Shown: positions 1-8,384 of the stretch, in pieces
Layout of the letters: every line of letters begins with the position of its first letter
How positions within the stretch are numbered: position 1 is the stretch's first letter
Notes under the pieces: generated by a model
The model's database searches: none
Seen by the model: the letters and a program-made list of their open reading frames with translations, nothing else
Told to the model about the DNA's origin: nothing
NCBI GenBank assembly: GCA_000755425.1
Contig: BBMT01000001.1
Span: forward strand, 248,001 to 312,000
Length of the DNA: 64,000 bases
Source of the DNA: Vibrio maritimus
GTDB lineage: Bacteria; Pseudomonadota; Gammaproteobacteria; Enterobacterales; Vibrionaceae
Reading direction: 5' to 3'
Made by a program: the position numbers and the translations under genes

Positions 1-323
1 ATGATGAGGAGGAAGAAGTCGTCGCCTCAACAACAGATACGAGTGGGTTAGCAGCTGCGTACTACGATGCTGTTGGAGGGTACGACAATATCACCAATAT
101 TAGCTGTTGTATGACGCGCCTTCGTCTTACTGTTAGCGATAGCTCCGCAATTGAGGATTCGGTCTGTAAGAAGCTGGGTGCCGCTGGTGTGATTCGACCA
201 ACTCCGACAACAATTCAGATAATTGTTGGCACTTCTGCTGAAGCCATTGCCGGGGATATGAACGCTATCCATAAAGAAAAAGCGTTACAGGAACAAAAGC
301 AATTTGAAAGCGCCAAAGCCTAA
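1..323 (+). CDS. nagE: PTS N-acetylglucosamine-type EIIBC, C-terminal EIIB end (partial)
   Basis: The reading frame is open from base 3 to the TAA at 321-323 and enters from outside the window. About 106 residues remain. They form a glucose/GlcNAc-type PTS EIIB domain, which takes phosphate from EIIA on a cysteine and passes it to sugar bound by the membrane EIIC domain. The phosphorylation site is the second Cys of the SCCMTRLRLTV motif (codon near 108), followed by the conserved KKLGAAGV segment. The tail resembles NagE more than PtsG or MalX. The protein stops after EIIB, so EIIA would be supplied in trans. A strong terminator follows. A related full-length paralogue lies at 56769-58244. 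The sugar specificity is inferred from similarity only. Confidence 0.8.
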   Translation, partial: DEEEEVVASTTDTSGLAAAYYDAVGGYDNITNISCCMTRLRLTVSDSSAIEDSVCKKLGAAGVIRPTPTTIQIIVGTSAEAIAGDMNAIHKEKALQEQKQFESAKA

Positions 324-345
324 TTGAGCAGTGTGAGTCTTATAG

Positions 346-377
346 CCGAACTTAGTCGATACTAAGTTCGGTTTTTT
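346..377 (+). terminator. Rho-independent terminator after nagE
   Basis: A perfect 11-bp stem (CCGAACTTAGT with ACTAAGTTCGG) closes on a CGAT tetraloop and is followed by six T. It lies 23 bases after the nagE stop codon. Confidence 0.93.
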
Positions 378-519
378 CTTGTTTTTTGCTAGCAGAGAAT
401 GTGGTGTCGGTTCATATAATTGATATTATCGTTCTTAGTTAGATATCCAGCCTAGAAAGCCCAGCCTTTATGGTGGTATCGTCGACGGGGATGAGGCTCC
501 GAAGTATTCGGGAGGGAAA

Positions 520-1142
520 ATGGAACATTACCGATTAGCGGCATGCGACATAAAAACGGTTGTTCTGCCAAAGGGAAAGTTTCTCTATGATCAACATGAC
601 GAGCCAGACTGTTTCTATTATATCGTATCTGGTTTGGTATCGCTGCAACGCTTATTACTGATTGGAAAAGAGGTGATAAGTCGCGTTTATAAAACGAATC
701 AATATTTCGGCTATCGAACGCTTCTTTCTGGACAGAATTATCACGTAGGCGCCAAAGCTTTAACCGATCTCACTCTTGAGCGTGTCGTGGTGCGGGATTT
801 TGATCAGTTCTTTCAAGAGAACTCAAAATTCGTTCGTTATCTATTCTCTGAAATGGCAACAGAGCTTCGCCACGCGAGATTCGTTTGTCCAAAATGTCTA
901 CGCACAGCGTCGAGTTAAGAGTAATTGATAGCGTAATTGATTTGGTGACCGCTGATGCAGGTTATAAGTGGACATACAGGGAAATTGCAGCTTATTCGGG
1001 ATGTTCAACAGAAACAGTTATTCGTGTCAGTAAGAAACTCAAGAATAGTGCTTTAATGCATGGAGAAAACACCAACAAATCTTTTGAACTAGAGAAACTG
1101 CAGCAAGTGAGAACACAATTAGCGTTAGGAGAGAAGCTGTAA
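520..1142 (+). CDS. Crp/Fnr-family transcriptional regulator (one frameshift)
   Basis: With one missing base near 876 restored, this is a 207-residue Crp/Fnr-type protein. Residues 1-115 form a cyclic-nucleotide-binding-like beta barrel (LPKGKFLYDQHDEPDCFYYI, then the SGLVSLQRLL turn). A long dimer helix follows and then a winged helix (residues 130-200) whose recognition helix contains SGCSTETVIRVSKKLK. No Cys cluster typical of FNR is seen at the N terminus, and the cAMP-binding Arg of CRP is not obvious, so the ligand is unknown. The start is supported by a GGGAGGG ribosome site seven bases upstream. The P-loop gene follows two bases after the stop, so the two are probably co-transcribed. 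Confidence 0.75.
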
Positions 1143-1144
1143 GA

Positions 1145-1624
1145 ATGACCCAAATCTATTTCGTATGTGGCTTTATTGGCTCTGGGAAGACAACGTACTC
1201 TAAAGTGTTAGCCGCTAAGCACGGTGCGTTTCGGTTTTCTATTGATGAATGGATGATCCCGCTTTATGGTGAGCATATGGAGCGGGCGGTCTTTGATCGT
1301 CGTCTAGCAACGCTTCAAGGGTTATTTAAGGACTCTGCCTTACAACTTTTTTCGCTTGGTGTGCCGGTAGTATTTGATTTTGGTTTTTGGACCAAGGCGG
1401 ATCGTCTTGCTTTTACTGAATGGGCATCGAGTGTCGGTGTTAGGAGTGAAATTCATTATTTGGATGTCGGATTTGATGTTTGTAAGCAGAGAGCGTCCGT
1501 TCGAAACTCGGAACTCAACGGCAAATCTTATGAAATGACACCAGAGATGCTGGAGTTGTTTTGGTCTTGGTTTGAGATACCGACTTCAAATGAAAAGGTG
1601 GTGTGGATTCAGTCTGCGGGCTAA
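1145..1624 (+). CDS. P-loop ATPase/kinase-like protein (AAA_33/zeta-toxin-like fold)
   Basis: This 159-residue protein carries a Walker A motif at residues 9-17 (GFIGSGKTT), an acidic 'SIDEW' segment near 33 and a 'VVFDFGF' strand near 78. A Cys-Lys-Gln-Arg segment (CKQRASVRN) probably forms the lid. This architecture matches small cytosolic P-loop kinases and zeta-like phosphotransferases that modify small molecules. The substrate cannot be read from the sequence. It starts two bases after the Crp/Fnr-type gene, which suggests an operon whose regulator and enzyme act together. No antitoxin-like partner is visible, so a toxin role is not supported. Confidence 0.65.
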   Translation: MTQIYFVCGFIGSGKTTYSKVLAAKHGAFRFSIDEWMIPLYGEHMERAVFDRRLATLQGLFKDSALQLFSLGVPVVFDFGFWTKADRLAFTEWASSVGVRSEIHYLDVGFDVCKQRASVRNSELNGKSYEMTPEMLELFWSWFEIPTSNEKVVWIQSAG

Positions 1625-1655
1625 CCATCGCTACCCTCATTACCAAAGCAACCTG

Positions 1656-1689
1656 AAGGAGGAAAGGTGCGACACCTTTCCTCCTTTGT
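1656..1689. terminator. Terminator hairpin between convergent genes
   Basis: A perfect 14-bp stem (AAGGAGGAAAGGTG with CACCTTTCCTCCTT, loop CGA) lies between the plus-strand P-loop gene and the minus-strand truD-like gene. The T tract is short, so termination strength is uncertain. Confidence 0.75.
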
Positions 1690-1703
1690 ATTGCTAAAGC
1701 CTG

Positions 1704-2657
1704 CTAAACGCCAAGAATGCCTTTTATTGCCATCGTTGCGTAGCTGCCGGTAGGCAATGTGAACTGCAACTCACAGCTCTCAGAGTCGAGAGGTTTGGAC
1801 TTAAAGTGGCAATAAATAAAGCAGTCCCTTGTTGCAGAAAGTTTCTTAATCTCACCATCGATTGCGCGCCACTTGTCTATGGCTAATTTATTCGGAAGCT
1901 TATGTGCGGCTAAATCATCTTGGCTCGGAGCGAAATAACTGTTGTCTGCGATGCGGATAGAGGCGGTAGCAGAGCCTTCTGCTCGTATGAGTTCACTGAG
2001 CTTCTTATTCCACATGTGCGAGCCATGAGAACAAAGCCAAAAAGCCCGTTCGCGCATAGGTATTACAGAATCTAGATTTTCTACAGACACCTCTCTATTA
2101 GCTAGCACGCCCGATTCACGCGCGAATTCTAGGCACTTGTCGAGGTTACCTTCAAGGTAGTGTTGTCCAATCAGATGTGTCAGCGCAGGTTGATTGGGTA
2201 AGCCGAAACGCTGGCTATCGTAGTAATTCGGGACTCTAAGCTGGGTTTCATTGATGCTTGCAAGGGCACTGTGAGCCTCTTCGTCAAGTCCTCTCAACAC
2301 GATTTTAAATGTGTTGCCTAGGTTAGAACCTACGGTGATTTTATTATTAGAGAAACCAATTTGGTTTAACTCAAGCCAAAAGTTACTATCTTTGTCCATA
2401 AATTTATTAGGGACTTCATAACTTTCAATTGTGAGATATTGCTGCGTGACTCCTTCCTCATCTTTTAAACCGGCTACGCCAATTTGACTTTCTTTTAGGC
2501 TAAATTCTTTGCTAATTATATCTATAGCGTTAAATGTTGAGATGCCACTTTTTACTAAGCAAAAAAGTCGATAGTTAGTAGGGCTATCGGCAATATCTAA
2601 GTTAATGATTTCGCATACTCTAAAGTCTTCGTTCTTTTCTTTTATCTTATACTTCAT
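1704..2657 (-). CDS. TruD-family tRNA pseudouridine synthase (divergent)
   Basis: This is a 317-residue TruD-family enzyme, a family that isomerises U13 in certain tRNAs. The signature GLKDEEGVTQQ places the catalytic Asp at about residue 66, and the second TruD motif is present as PNYYDSQRFG, near 147-156. The C terminus has the usual LPTGSYATMA segment. An upstream in-frame Met at 2684 exists, but a clear AAGGAGA ribosome site at 2663-2669 selects the ATG at 2657. The canonical truD of this group normally sits beside ispD/ispF and surE. Here the neighbour is an FMN reductase, and the protein is Lys/Glu/Asn-rich in its first 120 residues, so this may be a second, specialised copy. The target RNA is unknown. 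Confidence 0.85.
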   Translation of the reverse strand: MKYKIKEKNEDFRVCEIINLDIADSPTNYRLFCLVKSGISTFNAIDIISKEFSLKESQIGVAGLKDEEGVTQQYLTIESYEVPNKFMDKDSNFWLELNQIGFSNNKITVGSNLGNTFKIVLRGLDEEAHSALASINETQLRVPNYYDSQRFGLPNQPALTHLIGQHYLEGNLDKCLEFARESGVLANREVSVENLDSVIPMRERAFWLCSHGSHMWNKKLSELIRAEGSATASIRIADNSYFAPSQDDLAAHKLPNKLAIDKWRAIDGEIKKLSATRDCFIYCHFKSKPLDSESCELQFTLPTGSYATMAIKGILGV

Positions 2658-2706
2658 CCATTTCTCCTTGCGATTACGCTTCATCTGGTTGAAAGTCAGT
2701 GGTTAA

Positions 2707-3300
2707 TTACATTCCGTATTGAAATGGTTTACCGGCACTTACCATGTCTCGGTGTACGGGGGCTAAAGCATTGGCATAGGCTGCGAGTAACTTGAGTGTA
2801 TATTCGCTTCGAGCATGTTGTTTTTTGTCTGTACATTGGTGCTCGGCAGTCAACGTTTGTTCGCAGTTTCTAAAGATAAGATGGTCTGGCAAAAAACAGA
2901 CGTGATTGTTTTTATTACCAGTCATACGCAGTTCGCTGATGGGGTATACGCCATTGATGCCAGCAGAGACGCTCACTAGCAACGCCGCTTTGTGTGCCAA
3001 CTCGTCGTCAGTAGTCAGCATTAAAAAGTTCTTTAGTGAAGGCGTTGCCATTCCATGCCACTCTGGCGTGATAAAAATAAAGGCATCAGATTGCTTGAGT
3101 TGCTGTTTAATGGGTTGCAATGGTGCCCATTCCTCGCTGCCTTGCCACACACCTTCATTCCAAAGTGGTAAAGCTAACTGATGCAGGTCGAGAACATTGA
3201 TCTGTTCAAAGTGCTCGGTGGCGAGTGTTACGAGGTAATTAGCCACATTCACGCTTTGAGAGTTTTCCCTTTGGCTGCCAGCAACGATGGTGATGTTCAT
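2707..3300 (-). CDS. NADPH-dependent FMN reductase family protein
   Basis: This 197-residue flavodoxin-fold protein has the FMN phosphate-binding loop GSQRENSQS at residues 8-16 and the flavin-contacting PEWHGM motif near 83-88. Family members transfer electrons from NAD(P)H to FMN, quinones, azo dyes or metals in the cytoplasm; which of these applies is not determinable. The start is supported by AAGGAACAATAA before the ATG. The TruD-like gene begins about 50 bases downstream on the same strand, so the two may share a transcript. Confidence 0.85.
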   Translation of the reverse strand: MNITIVAGSQRENSQSVNVANYLVTLATEHFEQINVLDLHQLALPLWNEGVWQGSEEWAPLQPIKQQLKQSDAFIFITPEWHGMATPSLKNFLMLTTDDELAHKAALLVSVSAGINGVYPISELRMTGNKNNHVCFLPDHLIFRNCEQTLTAEHQCTDKKQHARSEYTLKLLAAYANALAPVHRDMVSAGKPFQYGM

Positions 3301-3688
3301 TTATTGTTCCTTCCTTGGGTTCTAGATAGGTGAATAAGGAGTTTTCGTTAATTTGATACCTGGTGTCAATGTCATGGTTATTAAAATCTCTTCTATGCCG
3401 AATAGTTTGAAAATAGTTTCATTCTAGTGGCGATAATAATGCCTTTCGGAACCTTTTACTCATTCTGTGTAAATTAACAATCCTGCTTTGATGGTTATAT
3501 GAATATTGTTAGTTAAAATAAATATGTGTGATGTGTATCTATGTAATCTGGGATGATAACTTTAGTTTTGTTAATTGCGGAGTCGGTCTGTGTAGTATTA
3601 TTTATGCAATTGTTAGTTCTAATGATTACATTGCTTGAAAGACACTTTTGTTGATAAGAATGTTAGTTTTATGGGGTTTGATATTGAT
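3301..3688. other. AT-rich intergenic region with no gene seen
   Basis: About 390 bases separate the FMN reductase start from the cytolysin terminator. No open frame with a ribosome site was found on either strand. The region probably holds the promoter of the FMN reductase operon. Confidence 0.5.
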
Positions 3689-3714
3689 AAAAAGCTCACG
3701 ATTGGATCGTGAGC
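3689..3714 (-). terminator. Terminator of the cytolysin gene
   Basis: A 9-bp stem (GCTCACGAT with ATCGTGAGC) is followed on the minus strand by five U. It lies about 45 bases past the cytolysin stop codon. Confidence 0.9.
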
Positions 3715-3757
3715 CATATCTTAGGAGTTATAAAGAAATCCAAGATTAAATATCTAG

Positions 3758-5623
3758 CTATTGAGAATGCCAAGGGCGCGTGAATTCAGTTGTAAATCGC
3801 TTGGTATAACGGTTGCTATCACTTGCGTCTTGCGCTGTAATCACTACGGGTAAGTTGGTCAACGTGTCTATCGCTAGCACCGATGGCGCTGAGCTATCGA
3901 CCTCTCTCGTTGTCAATGTTTCTCCTTGATTTGGCCACTGCCATTTGAGGTTCAGTGACTCAGTGCAATTAACTAGAGTGAGCTTTTGGTTTGAACTACC
4001 AAGACAAAGGTTGACGTTAGTCGCCGACCTGTAATTTTCGTAACTCGAGAAAATGAACGATTGCTGCTTGTTGAAGCTATCACACGCCTGAACCGATATC
4101 TCATTGTTGCTGCCAACTTCTAGACAGCTGTTATTTTTATCTAGTGATCGAATGTTGACAGTTTGTGTCCCTAGAAAGATTGGATCGTTCCAGTCGACGG
4201 TAAACTCAAAATGGTTGGCGGCCTCACCGTAGAAGGGGCCGATGAACCCGGGAATTTCTGAAGGTGTATAGGTGAAGTTGAACACATCAAAACGGCTATT
4301 CGATCTCAGTCCCGTCCAGCCAACGATGCTGGATACGCTCACCTTGGTTGGTTCCGTTCCAATCGGTACTTCTTTTGTGAGCATATACTGTGTTCGAGCA
4401 TTAGGTGAAAAATTAAGCCAACCGATGGGTGAGCCTTGCAGTTTATGAATATCGTATGCTTCTTGATGGCCTCGAAACATAGTGTCGGTAAACCAGCATT
4501 GCCATCCATATTGTTTTGCTTTTAGTAAGTCGCAGTGGTTTGAGTAGGCGCCTCGAACAAAGTCAACTCTGGATTTCAAGTGGTCGTTGTTACGCCTTAT
4601 ATTAAAGTCATAAATATCAAATTTTTGACGTGACCCTCTTTCGCTATTAAAGCTAAGAATGCTCGTGGGATCCTTTGCAATTCGCAGTGCATTGAAGGTA
4701 TAGCCTTGTTTGGTGGTGATGGTTTGCTCGTAGGAGCCGTTCTCGTTGCTTGGGATAGTACTTTTAATTGATAAGCTGTTGCCGTGGTTTGGCCCAGTCA
4801 GGTTAACTTCGAACGCATATCGGTTAGCAAATGCGCTATAGCGGTAAAGATCTTTCGAATAGGTTTCATCCCATCCAACATGTTTAAAGTACAAATCATT
4901 ATTCAACTTAATACCGGCACCAGAAGCATCTTCTTCTAGCTCGACGATGAGATACTTGACTCGTTGCTCAGGTGAGTTTGAATCAAACGGTTGAGACGCA
5001 AACTTACTTACCTTGTAGTTCAAGTCTATCACCGCGGGAGGACACATGTTTTTGTCAATCCAGTTATATTGATTGACTGGGACATTACATTGGAATCCTT
5101 GTCGAATATGAATAAAGAATGATTCAACATGCTCGTTGGAGGAAGCATAGTTATTGAAGGTTCTAGGCTGAAAGTTATATAAGTTGCTACTTACTAGATC
5201 TTCTCGCGTTTGCTCTATGATTGCGAACAACTCCTTGGCGTTGTCTTCGCTTGATTGCGTATTTAATTCGGTATTGATGGGCGAGAAGGATATCAGGCCA
5301 TTCTTTCTACCAACAATAACAAGATCCGTATTGAATCCAACGCCTATGTTTTCTGAATAGATTTTTGATCTTTTACTTCTGGAGATGGCAGTTGCATCTA
5401 TGATATATACCGTGTCTTGATCTAATGACGTATTTATGACATTACTGCTGATGTTGCCGGACGTTTCCTGTGTTTGATGTCGTAACGCTGAATCGTTTAA
5501 TTTACTGACGATATAAGACGTTTTATCCTCAACATGAGATTCGAGAAGGGATTGAACACCAGCAATAGAGCCTGGTATGTATAGAATGCCAACGGTAGCA
5601 ACGAATATCGTAAAGTATCTCAT
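3758..5623 (-). CDS. Secreted leukocidin-superfamily cytolysin/haemolysin (VCC/VVH-like)
   Basis: A 621-residue secreted protein with a signal peptide at residues 1-22 (hydrophobic core ending IPGSIAG). Residues roughly 150-490 resemble the pore-forming core of Vibrio cholerae cytolysin and V. vulnificus haemolysin: a Gly-poor beta-rich region, the paired motifs VGWTG and FNFTYTPSEIPGF near the rim, and a closing VDWNDPIF segment. Residues about 500-590 form a ricin-type beta-trefoil lectin, with the repeats SCLEV...VQAC and LCLG...LVNC and a WQW. VCC itself is longer (about 740 residues) and carries an extra beta-prism lectin that is not visible here. The N-terminal 130 residues could be a pro-region. 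Such toxins are exported, proteolytically matured and oligomerise in host membranes. The gene is monocistronic with its own terminator. The family call is by recognised motifs, not by alignment. Confidence 0.72.
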   Translation of the reverse strand: MRYFTIFVATVGILYIPGSIAGVQSLLESHVEDKTSYIVSKLNDSALRHQTQETSGNISSNVINTSLDQDTVYIIDATAISRSKRSKIYSENIGVGFNTDLVIVGRKNGLISFSPINTELNTQSSEDNAKELFAIIEQTREDLVSSNLYNFQPRTFNNYASSNEHVESFFIHIRQGFQCNVPVNQYNWIDKNMCPPAVIDLNYKVSKFASQPFDSNSPEQRVKYLIVELEEDASGAGIKLNNDLYFKHVGWDETYSKDLYRYSAFANRYAFEVNLTGPNHGNSLSIKSTIPSNENGSYEQTITTKQGYTFNALRIAKDPTSILSFNSERGSRQKFDIYDFNIRRNNDHLKSRVDFVRGAYSNHCDLLKAKQYGWQCWFTDTMFRGHQEAYDIHKLQGSPIGWLNFSPNARTQYMLTKEVPIGTEPTKVSVSSIVGWTGLRSNSRFDVFNFTYTPSEIPGFIGPFYGEAANHFEFTVDWNDPIFLGTQTVNIRSLDKNNSCLEVGSNNEISVQACDSFNKQQSFIFSSYENYRSATNVNLCLGSSNQKLTLVNCTESLNLKWQWPNQGETLTTREVDSSAPSVLAIDTLTNLPVVITAQDASDSNRYTKRFTTEFTRPWHSQ

Positions 5624-6130
5624 CGTAAGTCCTTTTAATGTTCATAGTTAAATCGATATGTTGGTGCCTGTATTTGAACTTGCTAACTTATTCTGTACTT
5701 CCTATTTAGTGTTGTCTGCAATTTGATTGCTGTTAGGTTTGTAAATTAACTTCTCTGTTTAGATTAGATATTTATTTCAAGATTTTATCCTCGAGGAATA
5801 CCAACAGTAATTTAGTTGGTTACATATATTTATCATTGATAAACAAGGTGTTCCAATGAACTTGCTGTTACAAAATTATTGAAGTGATAGTTTACTTATT
5901 CCTTTTACAGTAAATAATGATAACTATTCTTTATTAGGGAGACGGCTGACATTTCCTGTTGGCTCAGAACTGGCTTTGTGTCGAAAGGACTTTCTAAATA
6001 CTAATATCTGTAATAATTGCCGTTGAATGAAAAGGCTACGAAGTGTTTTCCAAGAGTGACGAGAGGCTTGTCTTTAAACTTAAAAGCTTATGATAGGGGT
6101 TTATGGCTATGTGTTTGAGTAAGTTTGAAC
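5624..6130. other. AT-rich upstream region of the cytolysin gene
   Basis: About 500 bases without a credible gene. It should contain the cytolysin promoter on the minus strand. A Fur-like sequence lies at 5913-5931. Confidence 0.5.
5913..5931. promoter_or_regulatory. Possible Fur box upstream of the cytolysin
   Basis: AATAATGATAACTATTCTT matches the 19-base Fur consensus at 14 positions by my count. It is about 290 bases from the cytolysin start, which is far for direct promoter control. In AT-rich DNA such matches arise by chance, so this is tentative. Confidence 0.3.
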
Positions 6131-6166
6131 AAAAAAAGCTCACGTTACGAGCGTGAGCTTTTTTAT
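6131..6166. terminator. Bidirectional terminator after phnX
   Basis: The stem GCTCACG/CGTGAGC is flanked by seven A on the left and six T on the right, so it can terminate transcription in both directions. It lies about 15 bases beyond the phnX stop. Confidence 0.9.
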
Positions 6167-6181
6167 CGGATTGTAATCGTC

Positions 6182-6999
6182 CTACGGACGTTCACCCGCC
6201 AAAATACGCTTCTCAATATCGGCAATCACCCCAGGAAGGTCGGCAATTGTATCAACTAGATAGTGAGGTGAAGCCGTACCAAGTTTGACTCGTGCACGCT
6301 CACGAGCTGCGCTCAAAGTAGCTTCATCAGCGGCTTGGTATTCGTCAAATGTAAGGCCAGCCTCGTTGCCAGAAAGTAGCAGACCCACAGTCCACATACC
6401 TGCATTGTGCCCTTCTTCGATACCGGGTGCTGCGTCATCCACTTTTACGCAAGCGCCGACGCTAGTAGCGCCCAGTTCGATAGCGTTTTTCAGTGCCATA
6501 AATGCCGCTGGGCGGCCACCTTGTGGCAGGTCATCCGTTGCGACGACATAGTCTGGTTTATAGCCGTAATCTGCCGCCACTGGATCAGTACATCCATCAC
6601 TTGACGCGGGTAGCCAGAGCAAGAGCCGATCTTGATACCTTTGTGTTTAAGATCGTTCACAACTTCCACAGCGTTAAGGATCGGTTTAGCGTGATCGGCT
6701 ACTTTGGCTTTTTGTAGTGGCATGAATGCGGCGTAGATTGCGTCAACATCGCTATCTTGCATTTCCTGGCCAAATTGAGCTGTCCAACGTGCATTTACGG
6801 CTGGAATTTGGCCAACGGCCTTAATGTGATCCCATTTACCAATGCCCATCGGCTCGCGAGCTTCGTCTAGAGAAATCTCGAAGTCAAAGCCTTGCTTAAA
6901 TGCTTCGACAAAAATACTAGTCGGGGCGAACGAACCAAAGTCAACAATGGTGCCAGCCCAGTCGAAGATAACGGCTTGAATCGGTGATGAGTGAGACAT
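6182..6999 (-). CDS. phnX: Phosphonoacetaldehyde hydrolase (one frameshift)
   Basis: PhnX cleaves the C-P bond of phosphonoacetaldehyde to acetaldehyde and phosphate. With one missing C near 6588 restored, the protein is 272 residues, the usual length. The HAD nucleophile is Asp13 in FDWAGT, and the Schiff-base Lys typical of phosphonatases is Lys55 in MGIGKWDHI. The later HAD loops are present: GSCSGYPR, and [17 protein letters not shown] carrying the acidic pair. AAGGAA seven bases upstream supports the ATG at 6999. It is the last gene of the minus-strand phnW-pbfA-phnX operon. Confidence 0.95.
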
Positions 7000-7017
7000 G
7001 ATGTCATTCCTTAATAG

Positions 7018-8384
7018 TTAATTTTTTATGTTCGATACGTGAGCAATAGCTTGCTCAAAGATGTCGAGCGCTTTGGTTAGCTCGTCACGGGAGATGATCA
7101 GCGGAGGGCTAAGCTGAATGACGTTGCCTTGCGACACCTTAAAGCTCAGACCTTGGTTTAAACATTGATAGAGAACTTGCTCGGCTTCGTCGTAGGCTCT
7201 GTCTTTGGTGATGTGGTTTTTAACAAGTTCCACACCCCACAGAAGACCGATACCACGAACATCGCCAATGATTGGGTATTGCTGCTTCATTTGAAGTAGA
7301 CGCGCTTTTACAAATTCACTGTCATTGCGTGTCTTGTCTAGTAACTGTTCTTGCTCAATCGCTTCCATGGTGCAAGCGCCGCCGCGCAGCCAATGGCACT
7401 TTTCTCATGCGTGTAGTGACCTAGAGAGATTTCCGCAGCCGTGTTGTATTTGTCTTTAGTAACCATCGCAGCGATAGGAACCAAACCGCCGCCAAAGCCT
7501 TTACCGATACAAAGAATGTCTGGTTCAATGTCAAACGCTTGATAGGTAAACCATTCGCCACTACGTCCCATGCCATTTGGAATATCGTCAATAATGAGCA
7601 GCACATTGTGTTTGTCGCAAATCTCACGGATACGTTTCCAGTAAGCCTTGCTTGGTACCTGTACATCGGTGTTGCGAACACCTTCTGCGATAAACGCACC
7701 GATGCCGCCTTCTTTCTCAATCACGTATTCGAGATAGTCGGCATAGTGAACATCGCTACCGTCTTGCGAAGGGAAGGCGCCTCGATATGACACCGCTGGT
7801 GGAATACGCTCAACGCCGGCCATGAGTGGCCCCATGCCTTCACGAAAACACGCTTCACCACCAACTGAAATCGCATCAAGTGATGCACCATGAAATGAGT
7901 CCCACAAAGACACGACTTTGTAATTGCCGGTGATATAGCGAGCCAGCTTGAGCGCCATTCCAACCACAGATGTGCCACCTGGCGCAAACAGAACTCGGTT
8001 GAGATCACCGCCGCAGATTTCGGTAAGCTTTTCTGCACATTTAACCGCTGTTTCGTTGGTAAAACGGCGCGGCGAGAAGGGCAGCGAATGCATCTGCTCC
8101 GTTACACGTTTGATGACATGTGGGTGGGCATAACCAAGTTGGTGGACATTGTTGCCATGAAAGTCCATGTAGCGCTTTCCACGTGTATCTTGGATATAAA
8201 TCCCTTCCGCCCCTTCTAGTGAGTCTAGGCAGGGCGTTGACATGGATTGATGCAAGAAGACATCGGCATCGCGTTGCAGCAGTGCTTGGGTCGCGTCGTC
8301 TTGTATTTGTTGATTCCATTCTTCACGCGCCGGAGTGTTGTTCACATCTCCCTCGCTGCGCAGGTGCGTTGCTTGGTCTGCCAT
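7018..8384 (-). CDS. pbfA: PbfA-type PLP enzyme, (R)-1-hydroxy-2-aminoethylphosphonate ammonia-lyase (one frameshift)
   Basis: This 455-residue class III aminotransferase-fold protein is interrupted by one missing A near 7368. The PLP Lys is Lys295 in IGKGFGGG, with the cofactor Asp in LLIIDDIPNGMGRSG near 266 and the FAPGGTSVVGMALK phosphate loop near 133-146. A class III PLP protein between phnW and phnX is the known setting of PbfA, which eliminates ammonia from (R)-1-hydroxy-2-aminoethylphosphonate to give phosphonoacetaldehyde. A plain transaminase would be redundant with PhnW. Its ATG overlaps the phnW stop (TAATG), so translation is coupled. The assignment rests on context plus fold, and kinetic proof is not possible from sequence. 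Confidence 0.8.

Noticed and set aside
1145..1624. Zeta-type toxin of a toxin-antitoxin pair
   Set aside because: No small antitoxin gene is adjacent; the partner is a Crp/Fnr-type regulator.
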